A stretch of 27,920 nucleotides of DNA from an uncultured Treponema sp. (GTDB lineage Bacteria; Spirochaetota; Spirochaetia; Treponematales; Treponemataceae): assembly GCA_937902445.1 (NCBI GenBank), contig CALELJ010000305.1, forward strand, positions 1-27,920, in the 5' to 3' direction. Numbering within the stretch: position 1 is the stretch's first letter; the number at the start of each line of letters is the position of its first letter. Below the pieces are notes generated by a model. It had not been told where the DNA came from, made no database searches, and saw only the letters and a list, made by a program, of their open reading frames with translations. Shown here piece by piece: positions 9,701-17,295 of the stretch. The translations under genes and the position numbers were made by a program.

Positions 9701-9753
9701 TCGATGAATATGAGGTAAAGGGCAAGGGAAAAATGAAAGCCTTCACCCTTTAA
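6730..9753 (+). CDS. Periplasmic propeller / Y_Y_Y sensor fused to class III adenylate cyclase
   Basis: This 1007-residue protein starts with a signal peptide or membrane anchor (to about residue 24). Many two-component-regulator propeller repeats follow, marked by G/N-x-[IL]-W-[IF]-G/A-T units such as GNIWIGTAAGI, GNIWFATDRGG, GNVWVGTDNGI and NRLWIGTDGGG. A Y_Y_Y domain lies at about 667-747, a membrane helix at about 752-772 and a short coiled coil, then a class III cyclase domain (about 830-1007). Metal aspartates are D842 (LFADIVGF) and D886 (KTIGDCYMA). K882 and D951 (FIYDLWGD) are the residues that select adenine, and N958 and R962 (TVNVASRM) stabilise the transition state. All catalytic residues are present, so an active adenylate cyclase is expected. 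Inference: an external ligand, perhaps a glycan as for Bacteroides propeller sensors, controls cAMP. It stands alone between a terminator and a convergent gene. Confidence 0.93.
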   Translation: MNFKRFITVFTAFQLSVFSFIFAQNFPTDYVSHIWTAADGLPGNTITDIIQTRDGYVYMGTYDGLVRFDGIDFSIINRNTVDDMSFSSARVVFEDSKCNLWVGSNDEGVTRIGGGTIDSYTVKNGMPNNSIRDIVEDKLGNIWIGTAAGIVYIDSEGNVRTPDGLDNIEREHVLVVCLYRDTAGRIWLSTSRHGGIYFYSEGSFHRYEGLDFLEKQYGDFTVSAIGQDDAGNFIFGISQRGVVFIRNGVQFNNALSSQIPDCLVNEIYLDRSSNLWFLSDKGVYLMRNGKVSKYTAEMGLTDNTINHILEDREGNIWFATDRGGVEKLSLGKFNTYKTPSGVNAICQDLSGNVWVGTDNGILCYRDEELVDDQLSRMTKGIRIRHIALARNGDLLVSAYSKLGQLRKTKSGIRSWTMKDGLIGDKIRTCIDDKNGNLWIGSTTGLSCVCPDGKIKTFNSDQGLCNDYIMCLFVDSENRLWIGTDGGGIDVLEDDKVVRTFNTQSGLSGNVVFKINQDEKGIFWFCTGTGISMFDGTSFRNFNASDGLGVDTIFQMMGDYTETIWMTSNRGISAISKSDFEKYIAGAKKTLDPKFFTKNDGLKTGGVTSTSLSMRDTLGRLYFTLIDGFAIYDPIKATSNKILPNIHIEHLNVNGKKINVNDNDSVVLQPGVKRIDITYTGLSFVSSELVRFKTMLEGFDKDYSDITSIRTVSYTNLKPGNYRFLVKAANSDGLWSDVPAVVSFRIKPYIYQVPLFWVVVALFVIGTVVSFIKAREKAMMVRQLQLETMVSMKTVDLQIEKDNSDRLLKNILPDPIAERLKENQFGDQTIADSFDDVTVLFADIVGFTKTTSNHSADDVVMALNDLFSKFDDRAKEMGVEKVKTIGDCYMAVCGLPEPREGNAQVMVDFARGMYTDLFEYNKTAKIPFEIRIGINCGPVVAGVIGKSKFIYDLWGDTVNVASRMESICTPGHIMVTEAVRNKTMSHVTFDVVDEYEVKGKGKMKAFTL

Positions 9754-9763
9754 CTGAATTCAC

Positions 9764-10837
9764 TTAGTTGCTGATGGTGTAGCAGTCGAATCCTGCATCC
9801 TTGAGTTTTTTGCCCATTGTCAGCGACGAATTTTCATCTACGACAACGATGTAATATGTCGTTCCCGAGGATCGTGTTTCACTGTAGGCGTAGGCGTCGA
9901 AATTCTTGGCCCTTGCCTTGACTATGAGCTCGTCTGCATTTGCCTTCGATTTGAAAAGCCCAAGCTGCTGTTTTTTTCCGCCTGTCTTTGCCCTTAACGG
10001 AATATTTTCCTCTTTTGCGGGCGTCGAGTTTCCCTTGAAAATCGGGGCGCTTCCTGGGTTTTCTTCAGAATAAATTTTTTTAGGCGGAACAAAATCACTT
10101 CTTACGTTGCTGTCGCCTGTGTTGGGAATTTCAGAGGCCACAGGTGATTCCCCTCTTGGAACAAAATACCAGAAAGGAACGCTCATGATCTGGCTGGTTC
10201 CCTTGACGATCGAAGCCTCAGGGCTTGCCGGGTATTCACGCTTCAATGTCTCTCCGCAATTTTTATCATTGGTAAGATACCACAATGTAAGAAGCACCTG
10301 TGGCCTTACAGTTTTCATTGACTGCATGGAACTGTATGCGCGAAGCATTGCTATGGAGTCTCCTGTTTCGTTTACAGAAGAGGCCTTGCAAAGCTGGCAC
10401 CAGATTGTGTAAAGGTTTGCGAAAGCTATTGTCTTTTCATTCTTTGAGGAACGGATGTTTGCAAGATATGATTCCGCAGTTTCCCAGTCGCCCGCAGACA
10501 GACTTGAACGCACGGCGGCTATGACAATTTCCTCTGTCGTAACCTTCGGCATGTTCGTAGCCTCTCCACCAGGTGTTCCTGCCGCTTTTGCATACCAGGT
10601 GCTTGCGTCCGTGTAAAGCCCAAGCTGTTCCTGAAGGGTGGCTGTAAAATAGAATATTGCCCGTTTGTCCGCTGAAGTTGATGCAGACTCTGTGTTTGAC
10701 TTCAAATAATCTATGGTATCAAGTACTGTTTCCTGCTCAAGAGCCTTCTTTTTGATTTCCTGTGCGGTTCTTTTTGCCTGGGAAAAAGAAAGGGCTGTGG
10801 CTGCAAGAACTATGATTGCTGCTGCTGTTTTTTTCAT
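9764..10837 (-). CDS. Secreted SPOR-domain protein
   Basis: This 357-residue protein has a signal peptide (MKKTAAAIIVLAATALSFSQA). The helical region at about 22-230 has a TPR-like look (YFTATLQEQLGLYTDASTWYAKAA, then DWETAESYLANI). After a Pro/Ser-rich linker, residues about 288-357 (QQLGLFKSKANADELIVKAR to KLKDAGFDCYTISN) form a SPOR domain. Known of SPOR domains: binding to denuded glycan strands of peptidoglycan, often at division sites. Inference: a periplasmic cell-wall-associated protein in division or envelope maintenance. The start overlaps the stop of the upstream LapA-domain gene in an ATGA, indicating translational coupling. It converges with the cyclase gene with only 10 bases between stops. 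Confidence 0.85.
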   Translation of the reverse strand: MKKTAAAIIVLAATALSFSQAKRTAQEIKKKALEQETVLDTIDYLKSNTESASTSADKRAIFYFTATLQEQLGLYTDASTWYAKAAGTPGGEATNMPKVTTEEIVIAAVRSSLSAGDWETAESYLANIRSSKNEKTIAFANLYTIWCQLCKASSVNETGDSIAMLRAYSSMQSMKTVRPQVLLTLWYLTNDKNCGETLKREYPASPEASIVKGTSQIMSVPFWYFVPRGESPVASEIPNTGDSNVRSDFVPPKKIYSEENPGSAPIFKGNSTPAKEENIPLRAKTGGKKQQLGLFKSKANADELIVKARAKNFDAYAYSETRSSGTTYYIVVVDENSSLTMGKKLKDAGFDCYTISN

Positions 10838-11085
10838 TCCTGGTCTGTCCCTGCTGTCAGATCTGTAGGTTCAGTTTTCTTGACATCCTTTTTCTTTCTT
10901 CCAAACAGAAAGAAAGGCATTGAAACAACAACACCGGCTATGAATGCACCCAGCAATGCTGCGAATACCGGAATGTTTTCGAAACTGTGGAAAAACCAGA
11001 TTGTACACCTGTTTGAAAGGTTGAATCCGGTGAGAACTGCTACAAGCACAACAAGGATGAGAGTTCCTATCAATTTAAATGGCAT
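10834..11085 (-). CDS. LapA-domain small inner-membrane protein
   Basis: The 83-residue protein has two membrane helices (about 4-24 and 38-60) around the short segment NLSNRCTIWFFHSFENIPVF, then a charged cytoplasmic tail (RKKKDVKKTEPTD). This matches the LapA / DUF1049 family; in enterobacteria LapA works with LapB to control LPS synthesis, but spirochaetes such as Treponema lack typical LPS, so the role here is open. A good Shine-Dalgarno (AGGAGGT) precedes the ATG. It is the first gene of a two-gene operon with the SPOR protein. Confidence 0.75.
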   Translation of the reverse strand: MPFKLIGTLILVVLVAVLTGFNLSNRCTIWFFHSFENIPVFAALLGAFIAGVVVSMPFFLFGRKKKDVKKTEPTDLTAGTDQE

Positions 11086-11242
11086 GGTCTGACCTCCTGT
11101 AGAGAACTACATTTTAAACTACTTCTTCATCAGTGTAAATCTTTGCAGGGACAACTTTCTTTCTTTGCCTTGAATTTTATGAGTCCTGCGCTTAAAATTA
11201 TATATAATAGGAGAGTTTCAAAACTACAGGAGTTTATGAAAA
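11086..11242. promoter_or_regulatory. Divergent intergenic region with plus-strand promoter
   Basis: TATAAT at 11212-11217 within an AT-rich run (TTAAAATTATATATAATAGG) is the likely -10 box for the gene at 11243; the -35 element is weak. CAGGAG upstream of that ATG is the ribosome site. Nothing else was recognised. Confidence 0.45.
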
Positions 11243-11707
11243 ATGAAAAAGCTGTTTATGCTTTTTGCCGCATCTGCTGTTTCCCTTATGCTGAATGCAC
11301 AGTCTGCGGATAGAATTTCCGACATAATTTCATCAGACCGCGCAACCTGTGGTCAGGCATCCTATATTGCCGCCACCGCCCTTGGAATTGCCGGTGAAAA
11401 TGCATCCTATGATGAGACCGTCAAACTGTTTTCCGAAAAGGGTATATTGAAAAATGATTGTTCAGCATCCGATGCCATCACCATGAAACAGCTGGCATGG
11501 CTTTGTGCAAATACATGGAATGTTGAAGGCAGTCTCATGCTCAAGATATTCAAAAGTCCAAGATATGCCTTCAGGCAGATGAAGGCGGATTCAGTCATCG
11601 ATGTTTCCGCAGATCCTGACGATGTTCCTGATGGACACAGGCTTCTTGCCGTAATAACTGACTGCATTTCAAAATACGAAATCAAATCAGTGGGGGAAAA
11701 TAAATGA
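11243..11707 (+). CDS. Secreted protein of unknown function, first gene of an envelope operon
   Basis: The 154-residue protein has a clear signal peptide (MKKLFMLFAASAVSLMLNAQ). The mature part begins ADRISDIISSDRATCGQASYIAATAL and is mostly helical in character; I do not recognise a family. The region from about residue 20 to 110 has a rhythm like S-layer homology or helical domains with repeated A-x-x-L segments, but this is weak. Its stop overlaps the ATG of the barrel gene (ATGA), so the two are translationally coupled. The product is probably periplasmic and linked to the barrel protein. Confidence 0.75.
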   Translation: MKKLFMLFAASAVSLMLNAQSADRISDIISSDRATCGQASYIAATALGIAGENASYDETVKLFSEKGILKNDCSASDAITMKQLAWLCANTWNVEGSLMLKIFKSPRYAFRQMKADSVIDVSADPDDVPDGHRLLAVITDCISKYEIKSVGENK

Positions 11708-12885
11708 AAAGACTTTCAGTTGTTTTTGCGGCATTGTTTTCTTTTTCGTCCCTCTTTGCCTACGATTTTTCAGCCTTCATTTCAGACGGAACTACGCTGA
11801 AATTCTACAACGGAGAATTCAAGGATCCTGAACTTAAGCAGACCGAAACCTTCACAGGTGCTTTCACCACACCTGTCGGTAAGGGCGGGCTGTCTTTTTT
11901 CTCTGCTGAAGGTTCCGTGCAGCACAAGCTTGAAGCAACCACAGGTGACAACAGTTCAAGTAAAAATTCTGTCATCGCCGACTGCACTCTTTTTAAATTT
12001 TCAACGATGAAAAAACTTGAAGGCGGAAGAAACCTTCAGATTTCCGCAGGCCGTTTCCATTATTCGGATGTCACCGGTGTAGTTTTCTCCCAGCCAAATG
12101 ACGGACTTTATTTCAAATACGGCGGAAAAAAACTTGAGGCTTCAGTATATGGAGGCTACACAGGACTTCAGAACGTAAAGAATGTTTCGATCCTTACATC
12201 CAAGGGTGCTCTGTGGGCTCCGGAAGATGAAAAGGATGTCTATGACTTTACGGCACCTTATGCTGTAGGTTCGCTTTTTGTTTCTGCTCCATATTTCTTC
12301 AAGAATCAGACAGTTTCCTTTGAGTGCATGGGCATGTTCAATGCTGGTGGTCCCGGGGATCTCAAGGACGATGACAACCGCCTCTACGGAACCATAAGCC
12401 TTTCAGGTCCTCTGTCATCCTCTGTATTCTATTCTGTTTCCGGTACCATGCAGACGGAAGATTTTTCAGACTTTGGAATTCTTGGTAAGTTCTCCGTAAA
12501 TTGTTTTGTTCCTGTCAAAAACATTACAGTTGGTTTGAATGGACTTTACGCATCAGCTTCAAACGGAACGGTCAAGTCTTTCACCGGTTTTTCAAAATCC
12601 GTTGTCTGCCTTTCAAGAAACGAAGACCTTTGCTCGGAAATCATGAAGTTTGGTGCAAGCGCTTCTTTCCTTCCTGTGCCAAAGATTCTTGTGGCGGCAG
12701 GCTTTGATGCAGTGTATAAACTTGCAGATTCATCGTCGGAATTCTACGGATTCCAGACTGGAATTTCCGGAACCTATAGGATTTATTCAGATTTGAAAAT
12801 GTCCCTTTCACTGACTAATTTTACGGGAAAATATAAAGAGGCAAGCAGAACGGATGTTTCCTTTGGTCTTGCCCTTGCCTTATAA
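11704..12885 (+). CDS. Predicted outer-membrane beta-barrel protein
   Basis: The 393-residue protein has a signal peptide ending near LFSFSSLFA. The remainder alternates polar and hydrophobic residues in strands rich in Gly, Ser, Phe and Tyr (GGLSFFSAEGSVQHKLEAT, KLEASVYGGYTGL, FGLALAL at the C-terminus), as expected for a transmembrane beta barrel with a hydrophobic last strand. No family was recognised. It lies between a coupled secreted protein and a FecR-domain gene, suggesting a joint envelope function. It could instead be a large periplasmic beta protein. Confidence 0.7.
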   Translation: MKRLSVVFAALFSFSSLFAYDFSAFISDGTTLKFYNGEFKDPELKQTETFTGAFTTPVGKGGLSFFSAEGSVQHKLEATTGDNSSSKNSVIADCTLFKFSTMKKLEGGRNLQISAGRFHYSDVTGVVFSQPNDGLYFKYGGKKLEASVYGGYTGLQNVKNVSILTSKGALWAPEDEKDVYDFTAPYAVGSLFVSAPYFFKNQTVSFECMGMFNAGGPGDLKDDDNRLYGTISLSGPLSSSVFYSVSGTMQTEDFSDFGILGKFSVNCFVPVKNITVGLNGLYASASNGTVKSFTGFSKSVVCLSRNEDLCSEIMKFGASASFLPVPKILVAAGFDAVYKLADSSSEFYGFQTGISGTYRIYSDLKMSLSLTNFTGKYKEASRTDVSFGLALAL

Positions 12886-12903
12886 ACGGGAGGTTGAATT
12901 AAT

Positions 12904-13791
12904 ATGATTAGAAAGATTCTTTCGATTTTGATTGTTTCATTGTCAATGATTCCCATGTTCGCACTTGAAGCAAAAGTTGTTTCTGTAAAAGGAAAAGTTG
13001 AAATTCAGGAAGCCGGAATGTGGGTACCTGTTGAAAAAGGCGACATCATAGAAAAGGGAACTGTCATTTCAACAGGCTTCAATTCGGAACTTGTTGTCGC
13101 AGTAAAGAATTCAACTTTTACCCTTGGCCCCCTTACACGCGTAACCATTGAAAACCTCGTGACAAAGGGAAACAAGGATACTACACAGATCTACATCGAC
13201 TCAGGCTCCATTGCCGCCAATGTTTCCAATAAAGGTGGAAGGCGCACAGGATTCAAGGTCCGTTCACCGGTTGCGACAGCTTCTGTCCGCGGAACTGCAT
13301 TCATCGTTTCTTCTTCCGGAAAACTCACTGTTACTGAAGGTCTCGTTGCCTTTGGGCCTGCGGAAAGTTCATCCAGTGAAGTTGATACGGAATCCGTTGA
13401 TGAGAATGTTTCACCGGATGAAGCTGTTTCCGACGCCGGTGAAAACTCCCAGTCAGAGCAGCATGCAAACGCATTTGCTTCTGCGGAAGATGTAGGAGGA
13501 GAAGGAGTTCCTGTTGCCGCAGGACAGACTAGCATGGCAAGTGTTTCTGGATTTATGCCTTCAAATCCCCATACAGAGATGGCAAAAGCTTCCGTTGGTG
13601 GAGTGGACAACACCGTAACCGTATCAGCTTTGAATGCCGTTGGTTCAGGAAGCGACGCTTCTTCCATTTCTCCAGAAGTTTCTTCCCAGGCTACTGCTGT
13701 CACGTCACCTGTTGTTTCAGACCTTGGAGACATTTCTGTTGCCGTAAAGTCGACAGGAAGTCTTTCCGTAACCGCAAAATTTGAGAACTAA
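12904..13791 (+). CDS. Secreted FecR-domain protein with low-complexity tail
   Basis: A strong Shine-Dalgarno (GGGAGGTT) lies upstream of the ATG. The 295-residue protein has a signal peptide ending near MIPMFA and a FecR domain at about 23-150 (VVSVKGKVEIQE, VEKGDIIEKGTVISTG, then RSPVATASVRGTAFIV and LTVTEGLVAFG). In Gram-negatives FecR is an iron-siderophore sigma regulator, but stand-alone secreted FecR domains are common in spirochaetes and are probably structural or binding modules, so no iron role is claimed. Residues about 150-295 are Ser/Val/Ala/Glu-rich and probably disordered or repeat-like. It is part of the operon beginning at 11243. Confidence 0.85.
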   Translation: MIRKILSILIVSLSMIPMFALEAKVVSVKGKVEIQEAGMWVPVEKGDIIEKGTVISTGFNSELVVAVKNSTFTLGPLTRVTIENLVTKGNKDTTQIYIDSGSIAANVSNKGGRRTGFKVRSPVATASVRGTAFIVSSSGKLTVTEGLVAFGPAESSSSEVDTESVDENVSPDEAVSDAGENSQSEQHANAFASAEDVGGEGVPVAAGQTSMASVSGFMPSNPHTEMAKASVGGVDNTVTVSALNAVGSGSDASSISPEVSSQATAVTSPVVSDLGDISVAVKSTGSLSVTAKFEN

Positions 13792-13795
13792 AACC

Positions 13796-14185
13796 ATGCT
13801 GATAAAAAACATTTCCGTCAGAACAATTAAAAACCACGTTGAGACGGAAGTGTTTTTAGATCCTTCCTGTGCAGGTTGTGGCTGTTATCTGGTTCAATCT
13901 GTGGCCTTGTCTTCCAATCCAGAAATCATTTCCTGCCAGATGACTGCAGGGGTTCCGGCTGAAAAAGTTTTGACATGTGCCGACGCCGTTCCTGCCATCG
14001 TTTCAACAAAAGATAATCCTGTTTTCTATGATCTTGAAACAAAACTGTTCGATTCAAACGACACTCTGCTTGATGAAAAACAGTGCAGTTTTCAATTTAC
14101 TCTTCCTCAAACCTCGGTTGATTCCGGCAGAAAAAACACGGGAAGTGTCATTTCAAAAATCATGAACCTCTTTGCAGGTAAATGA
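13796..14185 (+). CDS. Small cysteine-containing protein of unknown function
   Basis: From ATG 13796 the protein has 129 residues. A TTG at 13781 in the same frame would add five residues and overlap the FecR stop; neither start has a convincing ribosome site, so ATG is preferred. There is no signal peptide. A CxxCxC group lies at residues 25-30 (DPSCAGCGCYL), with further cysteines later, so metal binding is possible. The C-terminus (VISKIMNLFAGK) looks amphipathic. No family was recognised. It is the last gene of the FecR/barrel operon and converges with the minus-strand barrel gene. Confidence 0.65.
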   Translation: MLIKNISVRTIKNHVETEVFLDPSCAGCGCYLVQSVALSSNPEIISCQMTAGVPAEKVLTCADAVPAIVSTKDNPVFYDLETKLFDSNDTLLDEKQCSFQFTLPQTSVDSGRKNTGSVISKIMNLFAGK

Positions 14186-14209
14186 ACTGCCGCCACGTTT
14201 TTATTCGAT

Positions 14210-15631
14210 CTATTGATCTTGATTTTTTGTCAGCTGTACCTTGAACTTTCCTGAGAAAATGATTTTCCTTGATTTGAAAACTGCTTCAGTTGCGGCTGTT
14301 CCGTTCAGTCTGTAGTTTCCGTTGTTTTCCTTTATTTCAAGTCCCATGGACATGTATTTGATGATAGATTTCCTGAATGAGAATTTCTGTGACAGATCAA
14401 AGGTGTTCTTAGTGTCATTTTCATTTTTTAATGACAGGGATGAAGTGGAAGTGAAGCCTTTTGCCGGTAAAGTAAATTTCACTGAGCTGCCATATTTTGG
14501 AAAATCATCTTCCGTTGACCTTGATGTGTTTGCCGAAAGAGCTAATGAGAAGGCCGGTCTTCTCATTGAAATTGATGATTTAAATAATTTTTCCTCCACT
14601 GGAAATGGAAGCCTTTCTTTTGTTTCCTTTTTCGTATTTCCGGCACCAAGTCCTGCAATAAGTGCGGTTTTGCCAATGAAAAATTTATACTGGGGATTTA
14701 TAAAAAACTGTGACTCCACGCGTGGAACAGTTCCGTTTGCTGTAATCAGATTTCTGTCGCCCTTGTAAACAAAAAGCCCAAGGGAAAAATTACCAAGGAT
14801 AAGAAAATCCTGGCTTTTTACCCACATGCTGCATTTCCCAAAAGGACTCTCATGAATTCCTGTGGCAGAAGAAAAAATAAAATAGGGCCATCTGAAATTC
14901 ACGCACAGCTCCGATGCCATTTTTTTGCTTTCAGGAAAGTAGATTCTGTCCTGATACCAGTTCTCGTTAATTTCATGGCCTATTGAAAATATTCCCAGTG
15001 TTGCTGAAATCAATGCGGAGGGAACGCAATATGTTGAAAACCGTTTGCTTAGAGAAAGAAAATGATTTTTGTCTTCAAGAATTGAAAATTGAACTGATGG
15101 CAGAAAAGTAAAGTTTTTTTCTGGAATAAGATTGACCGCAAGGGCTTTCCCCGATGAAGAAGATGTCCATGACGGTAGGCTGGAATTTGTTCCGCAGGTA
15201 AAGAAAGAAGGCACTTTCAATGGTGAGATGCTTGAGAAAACAGGGTTCTTGAGCCTTGTGATTGAACCTGAGAATTTCAATGTGCCTGCAGAAAGTTCCG
15301 TCCGGTAAAAGGAAAAGGGAAGAGTAAGTCTTACGCCCCAGTTTCTGTTTTCCCTTGAGCTGATTTCACAAGGTGCAAGATCTTTCAGTATTGAAACTTT
15401 AGTCGATGGAAAACTGCATCCGTAAATTGCGGAGAAATTTGTAAGCTCTGTTTTGATTCCGTATGCGAAAGAAATTTTGCTTTCATCCCTGACAATTTTA
15501 TTGTCCTTGTAAACCTCAAGTCCAAGGGATGTCTCTCCATGAATCTCAATGGATTTAACTTTGAATTGTTCCTCGGAATGCAGCAGAAAGGACATGGACA
15601 TCAGCATCCATGTAAGAAATAAATATCTCAT
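14210..15631 (-). CDS. Predicted outer-membrane barrel-like protein
   Basis: The 473-residue protein has a signal peptide (MRYLFLTWMLMSMSFLLHSE). The mature chain is built of alternating strands (ISFAYGIKTEL, WGVRLTLPFSFYRTELSAG, FGKCSMWVKSQDFLILGNFS, KIIFSGKFKVQLTKNQ) with many Ser, Phe and Lys, consistent with a surface beta barrel. No known family was recognised. A TTATAT box lies 8 bases before the ATG with no Shine-Dalgarno, again suggesting a very short leader. It lies 75 bases after a lipoprotein gene on the same strand, so it may also be co-transcribed with it. Confidence 0.7.
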   Translation of the reverse strand: MRYLFLTWMLMSMSFLLHSEEQFKVKSIEIHGETSLGLEVYKDNKIVRDESKISFAYGIKTELTNFSAIYGCSFPSTKVSILKDLAPCEISSRENRNWGVRLTLPFSFYRTELSAGTLKFSGSITRLKNPVFSSISPLKVPSFFTCGTNSSLPSWTSSSSGKALAVNLIPEKNFTFLPSVQFSILEDKNHFLSLSKRFSTYCVPSALISATLGIFSIGHEINENWYQDRIYFPESKKMASELCVNFRWPYFIFSSATGIHESPFGKCSMWVKSQDFLILGNFSLGLFVYKGDRNLITANGTVPRVESQFFINPQYKFFIGKTALIAGLGAGNTKKETKERLPFPVEEKLFKSSISMRRPAFSLALSANTSRSTEDDFPKYGSSVKFTLPAKGFTSTSSLSLKNENDTKNTFDLSQKFSFRKSIIKYMSMGLEIKENNGNYRLNGTAATEAVFKSRKIIFSGKFKVQLTKNQDQ

Positions 15632-15706
15632 CCATAACTATATAATGGGGAAATGAAATATTATGCATCTGTTTTGTTTCTGATGAAAAAATTAAAGGGA
15701 CGAAAA

Positions 15707-16567
15707 TTACTGGAACGGGTCCTTGCTTTGGTCTACGGTCATCAGTTCCTTGACGTTGACTTTGTATTTTGCTCCTGGAAGGGCGTTCAGTACATCCTGA
15801 TAGTTGTTTTCAATTTTCTCCGTTTTCTCGGCTTCCAGACATGCAAGAACTGCTTCACATGGTTTGTATTTTGCGGCCTTTTTAAAAAGTTCGTTTCTTG
15901 GTGTTGCCCGTTTTGTGACTCTCAGTTCCTCAACGACCTGCATCACCACGATGTCATCAATACGGGTGCTGATGTTGTCTGCGTCAATGTATGCGTATCT
16001 TGTCTTTTTTTCTTTTTTGTCAAAGTACCAGATTTTACAGGCGGAACTATTGCAGTCGCCTTCTATTTCTGAAACTGCGATAATGGATCCAAATGGGACA
16101 GGAGAATTTCTTTCGTCGGTGGAAAGTGAAAGATCCATGTCTGCGTAGAGCCGTGATTTTTTTATTACAAGTGCGAGGCGGCAGTTTGACGCAATGTCTT
16201 CTTCGTTGATCCAGTAGTCTACGGAATCCCAGATGGCGTGCAAAAAGTTCCTGCCTTCGGCAAATAGGCTTTCAGGAGTTCCGTCTATAAAAAGAAGAGA
16301 AAAAGAAGTGCCCTTGGAAAGGCTTGAGATTCTGTGCATTTTTTCATCGCGTCCATAAAGGCACAGGCTTGTTTTTGGAGCAAGTACCATAGACTGTTCA
16401 AAAGTTTCAGTTGCTTTCTCCTCAATTTTTTCTTCTTCAGCCGGAACTTCAACAGGGCTTTCGACTGGAGCAATCTGGGCTTCAGGAGCTTTTTTTATGC
16501 ATGAGAAAAAAATCGATGTGCATGGAAACAAAATAAATACGGCTATGGATTTGCAAAACTTTTTCAA
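15707..16567 (-). CDS. Predicted lipoprotein of unknown function
   Basis: The 286-residue protein starts at TTG (16567), chosen because GGGAG lies six bases upstream. The N-terminus is a lipoprotein signal with lipobox SIFFSC (Cys23). A Pro/Glu-rich linker follows (about 27-60), then a folded part with an SH3-like feel (KTSLCLYGRDEKMHRISSLS, then SRLYADMDLSLS). The C-terminal part (about 215-286) is helical. I do not recognise the family. It is expected to be anchored in the inner or outer membrane, and is upstream of the barrel gene on the same strand and divergent from efp. Confidence 0.75.
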   Translation of the reverse strand: MKKFCKSIAVFILFPCTSIFFSCIKKAPEAQIAPVESPVEVPAEEEKIEEKATETFEQSMVLAPKTSLCLYGRDEKMHRISSLSKGTSFSLLFIDGTPESLFAEGRNFLHAIWDSVDYWINEEDIASNCRLALVIKKSRLYADMDLSLSTDERNSPVPFGSIIAVSEIEGDCNSSACKIWYFDKKEKKTRYAYIDADNISTRIDDIVVMQVVEELRVTKRATPRNELFKKAAKYKPCEAVLACLEAEKTEKIENNYQDVLNALPGAKYKVNVKELMTVDQSKDPFQ

Positions 16568-16602
16568 GATGTACTCCCTTTATCAATTATCGGCATTTTA
16601 CC

Positions 16603-16631
16603 TTGTTTTTTTTCTCAGATTTTAATACAAT
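16603..16631 (+). promoter_or_regulatory. efp promoter
   Basis: TTGTTT (16603-16608), a 17-base spacer and TACAAT (16626-16631) form a sigma-70-type promoter. The leader is about 28 bases and contains AGAGGA before the ATG. Confidence 0.6.
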
Positions 16632-16665
16632 AGTACAAAACTTTTAATTTTCAGAGGAATAGAGA

Positions 16666-17238
16666 ATGATTTCTACAAACGAAATTAGAGTAGGTTCAGC
16701 ATTCATCGTAGAAGGTGAACCACTTATCGTACAGAAGAAGCTTGGACAGAAGGGCGGACGCCAGGGAATCACAGTTAATCTTCGCGTTAAGAACATCGTT
16801 ACAGGCGGAACAAAGGATCTTGGTATCGACGCTGGTGAAAAGTTCCAGGAAGTTGAACTTGAATCAAAGACAGTAAAGCTTTCATACATTGACGGCGATG
16901 ATTTCCACTTCATGGATCAGGAAACATATGATGAAGTTCTCCTCGGAAGAGATGACCTCGGCGACAACGCAGGCTGGATTTCTCCAGATGATGACTACGA
17001 TGTACAGGTTACATATTACGAAGGAAAGCCAGTTGGTATCGATCTTCCAACACAGGTTGTTCGCACAATCACATACTGCGAACCAGGCGTAAAGGGTGAT
17101 ACTTCTGGTAAGTCACTCAAGCCAGCAACTCTCGATACAGGTGTTGAAGTTCGTGTTCCACTTTTCTGCAATACAGACGACCGCATCGTTATCGATACAC
17201 GCGAAGGCACATTCGTAGAACGCGCAAAGGATAAATAA
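16666..17238 (+). CDS. efp: Translation elongation factor P
   Basis: The 190-residue protein aligns along its whole length with EF-P: an N-terminal KOW-like domain (IRVGSAFIVEGEPLIVQKK), a middle OB domain (FMDQETYDEVLL, GDNAGWI, VGIDLPTQVVRTI) and a C-terminal OB domain (GVKGDTSGKSLKPATLDTGVEVRVPLF, DTREGTFVER). EF-P binds beside the P-site tRNA and relieves stalling at polyproline. The loop carrying the functional basic residue reads LGQKGGRQG, with K29 at the tip where many bacteria have PGKGG, so modification of K29 is plausible but not shown. Codon use is strongly biased. Two hairpins and tRNA-Arg follow. Confidence 0.95.
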   Translation: MISTNEIRVGSAFIVEGEPLIVQKKLGQKGGRQGITVNLRVKNIVTGGTKDLGIDAGEKFQEVELESKTVKLSYIDGDDFHFMDQETYDEVLLGRDDLGDNAGWISPDDDYDVQVTYYEGKPVGIDLPTQVVRTITYCEPGVKGDTSGKSLKPATLDTGVEVRVPLFCNTDDRIVIDTREGTFVERAKDK

Positions 17239-17254
17239 TAATTTTATTTTCCCG

Positions 17255-17293
17255 CAGGAACTGCTTTTTCGCAAGGCGAATAAGCAGTTCTTG
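17255..17293 (+). terminator. Strong hairpin after efp, lacking a U-tract
   Basis: The arms CAGGAACTGCTT and AAGCAGTTCTTG pair (one G-U), then TTCGC/GCGAA pair around the loop AAG, with a single T-T mismatch. No run of T follows on the plus strand. It may act as an mRNA 3' stabiliser or a processing site rather than a classical terminator. Confidence 0.5.
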
Positions 17294-17295
17294 TA

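Noticed and set aside
12904..13791. FecR-type iron/sigma regulation system
   Set aside because: No ECF sigma factor or TonB receptor is nearby, and the FecR domain is in a secreted protein without a cytoplasmic part.
15653..16072. Plus-strand open frame of 139 residues
   Set aside because: It is the shadow of the lipoprotein gene at 15707-16567, which has a lipobox and ribosome site.
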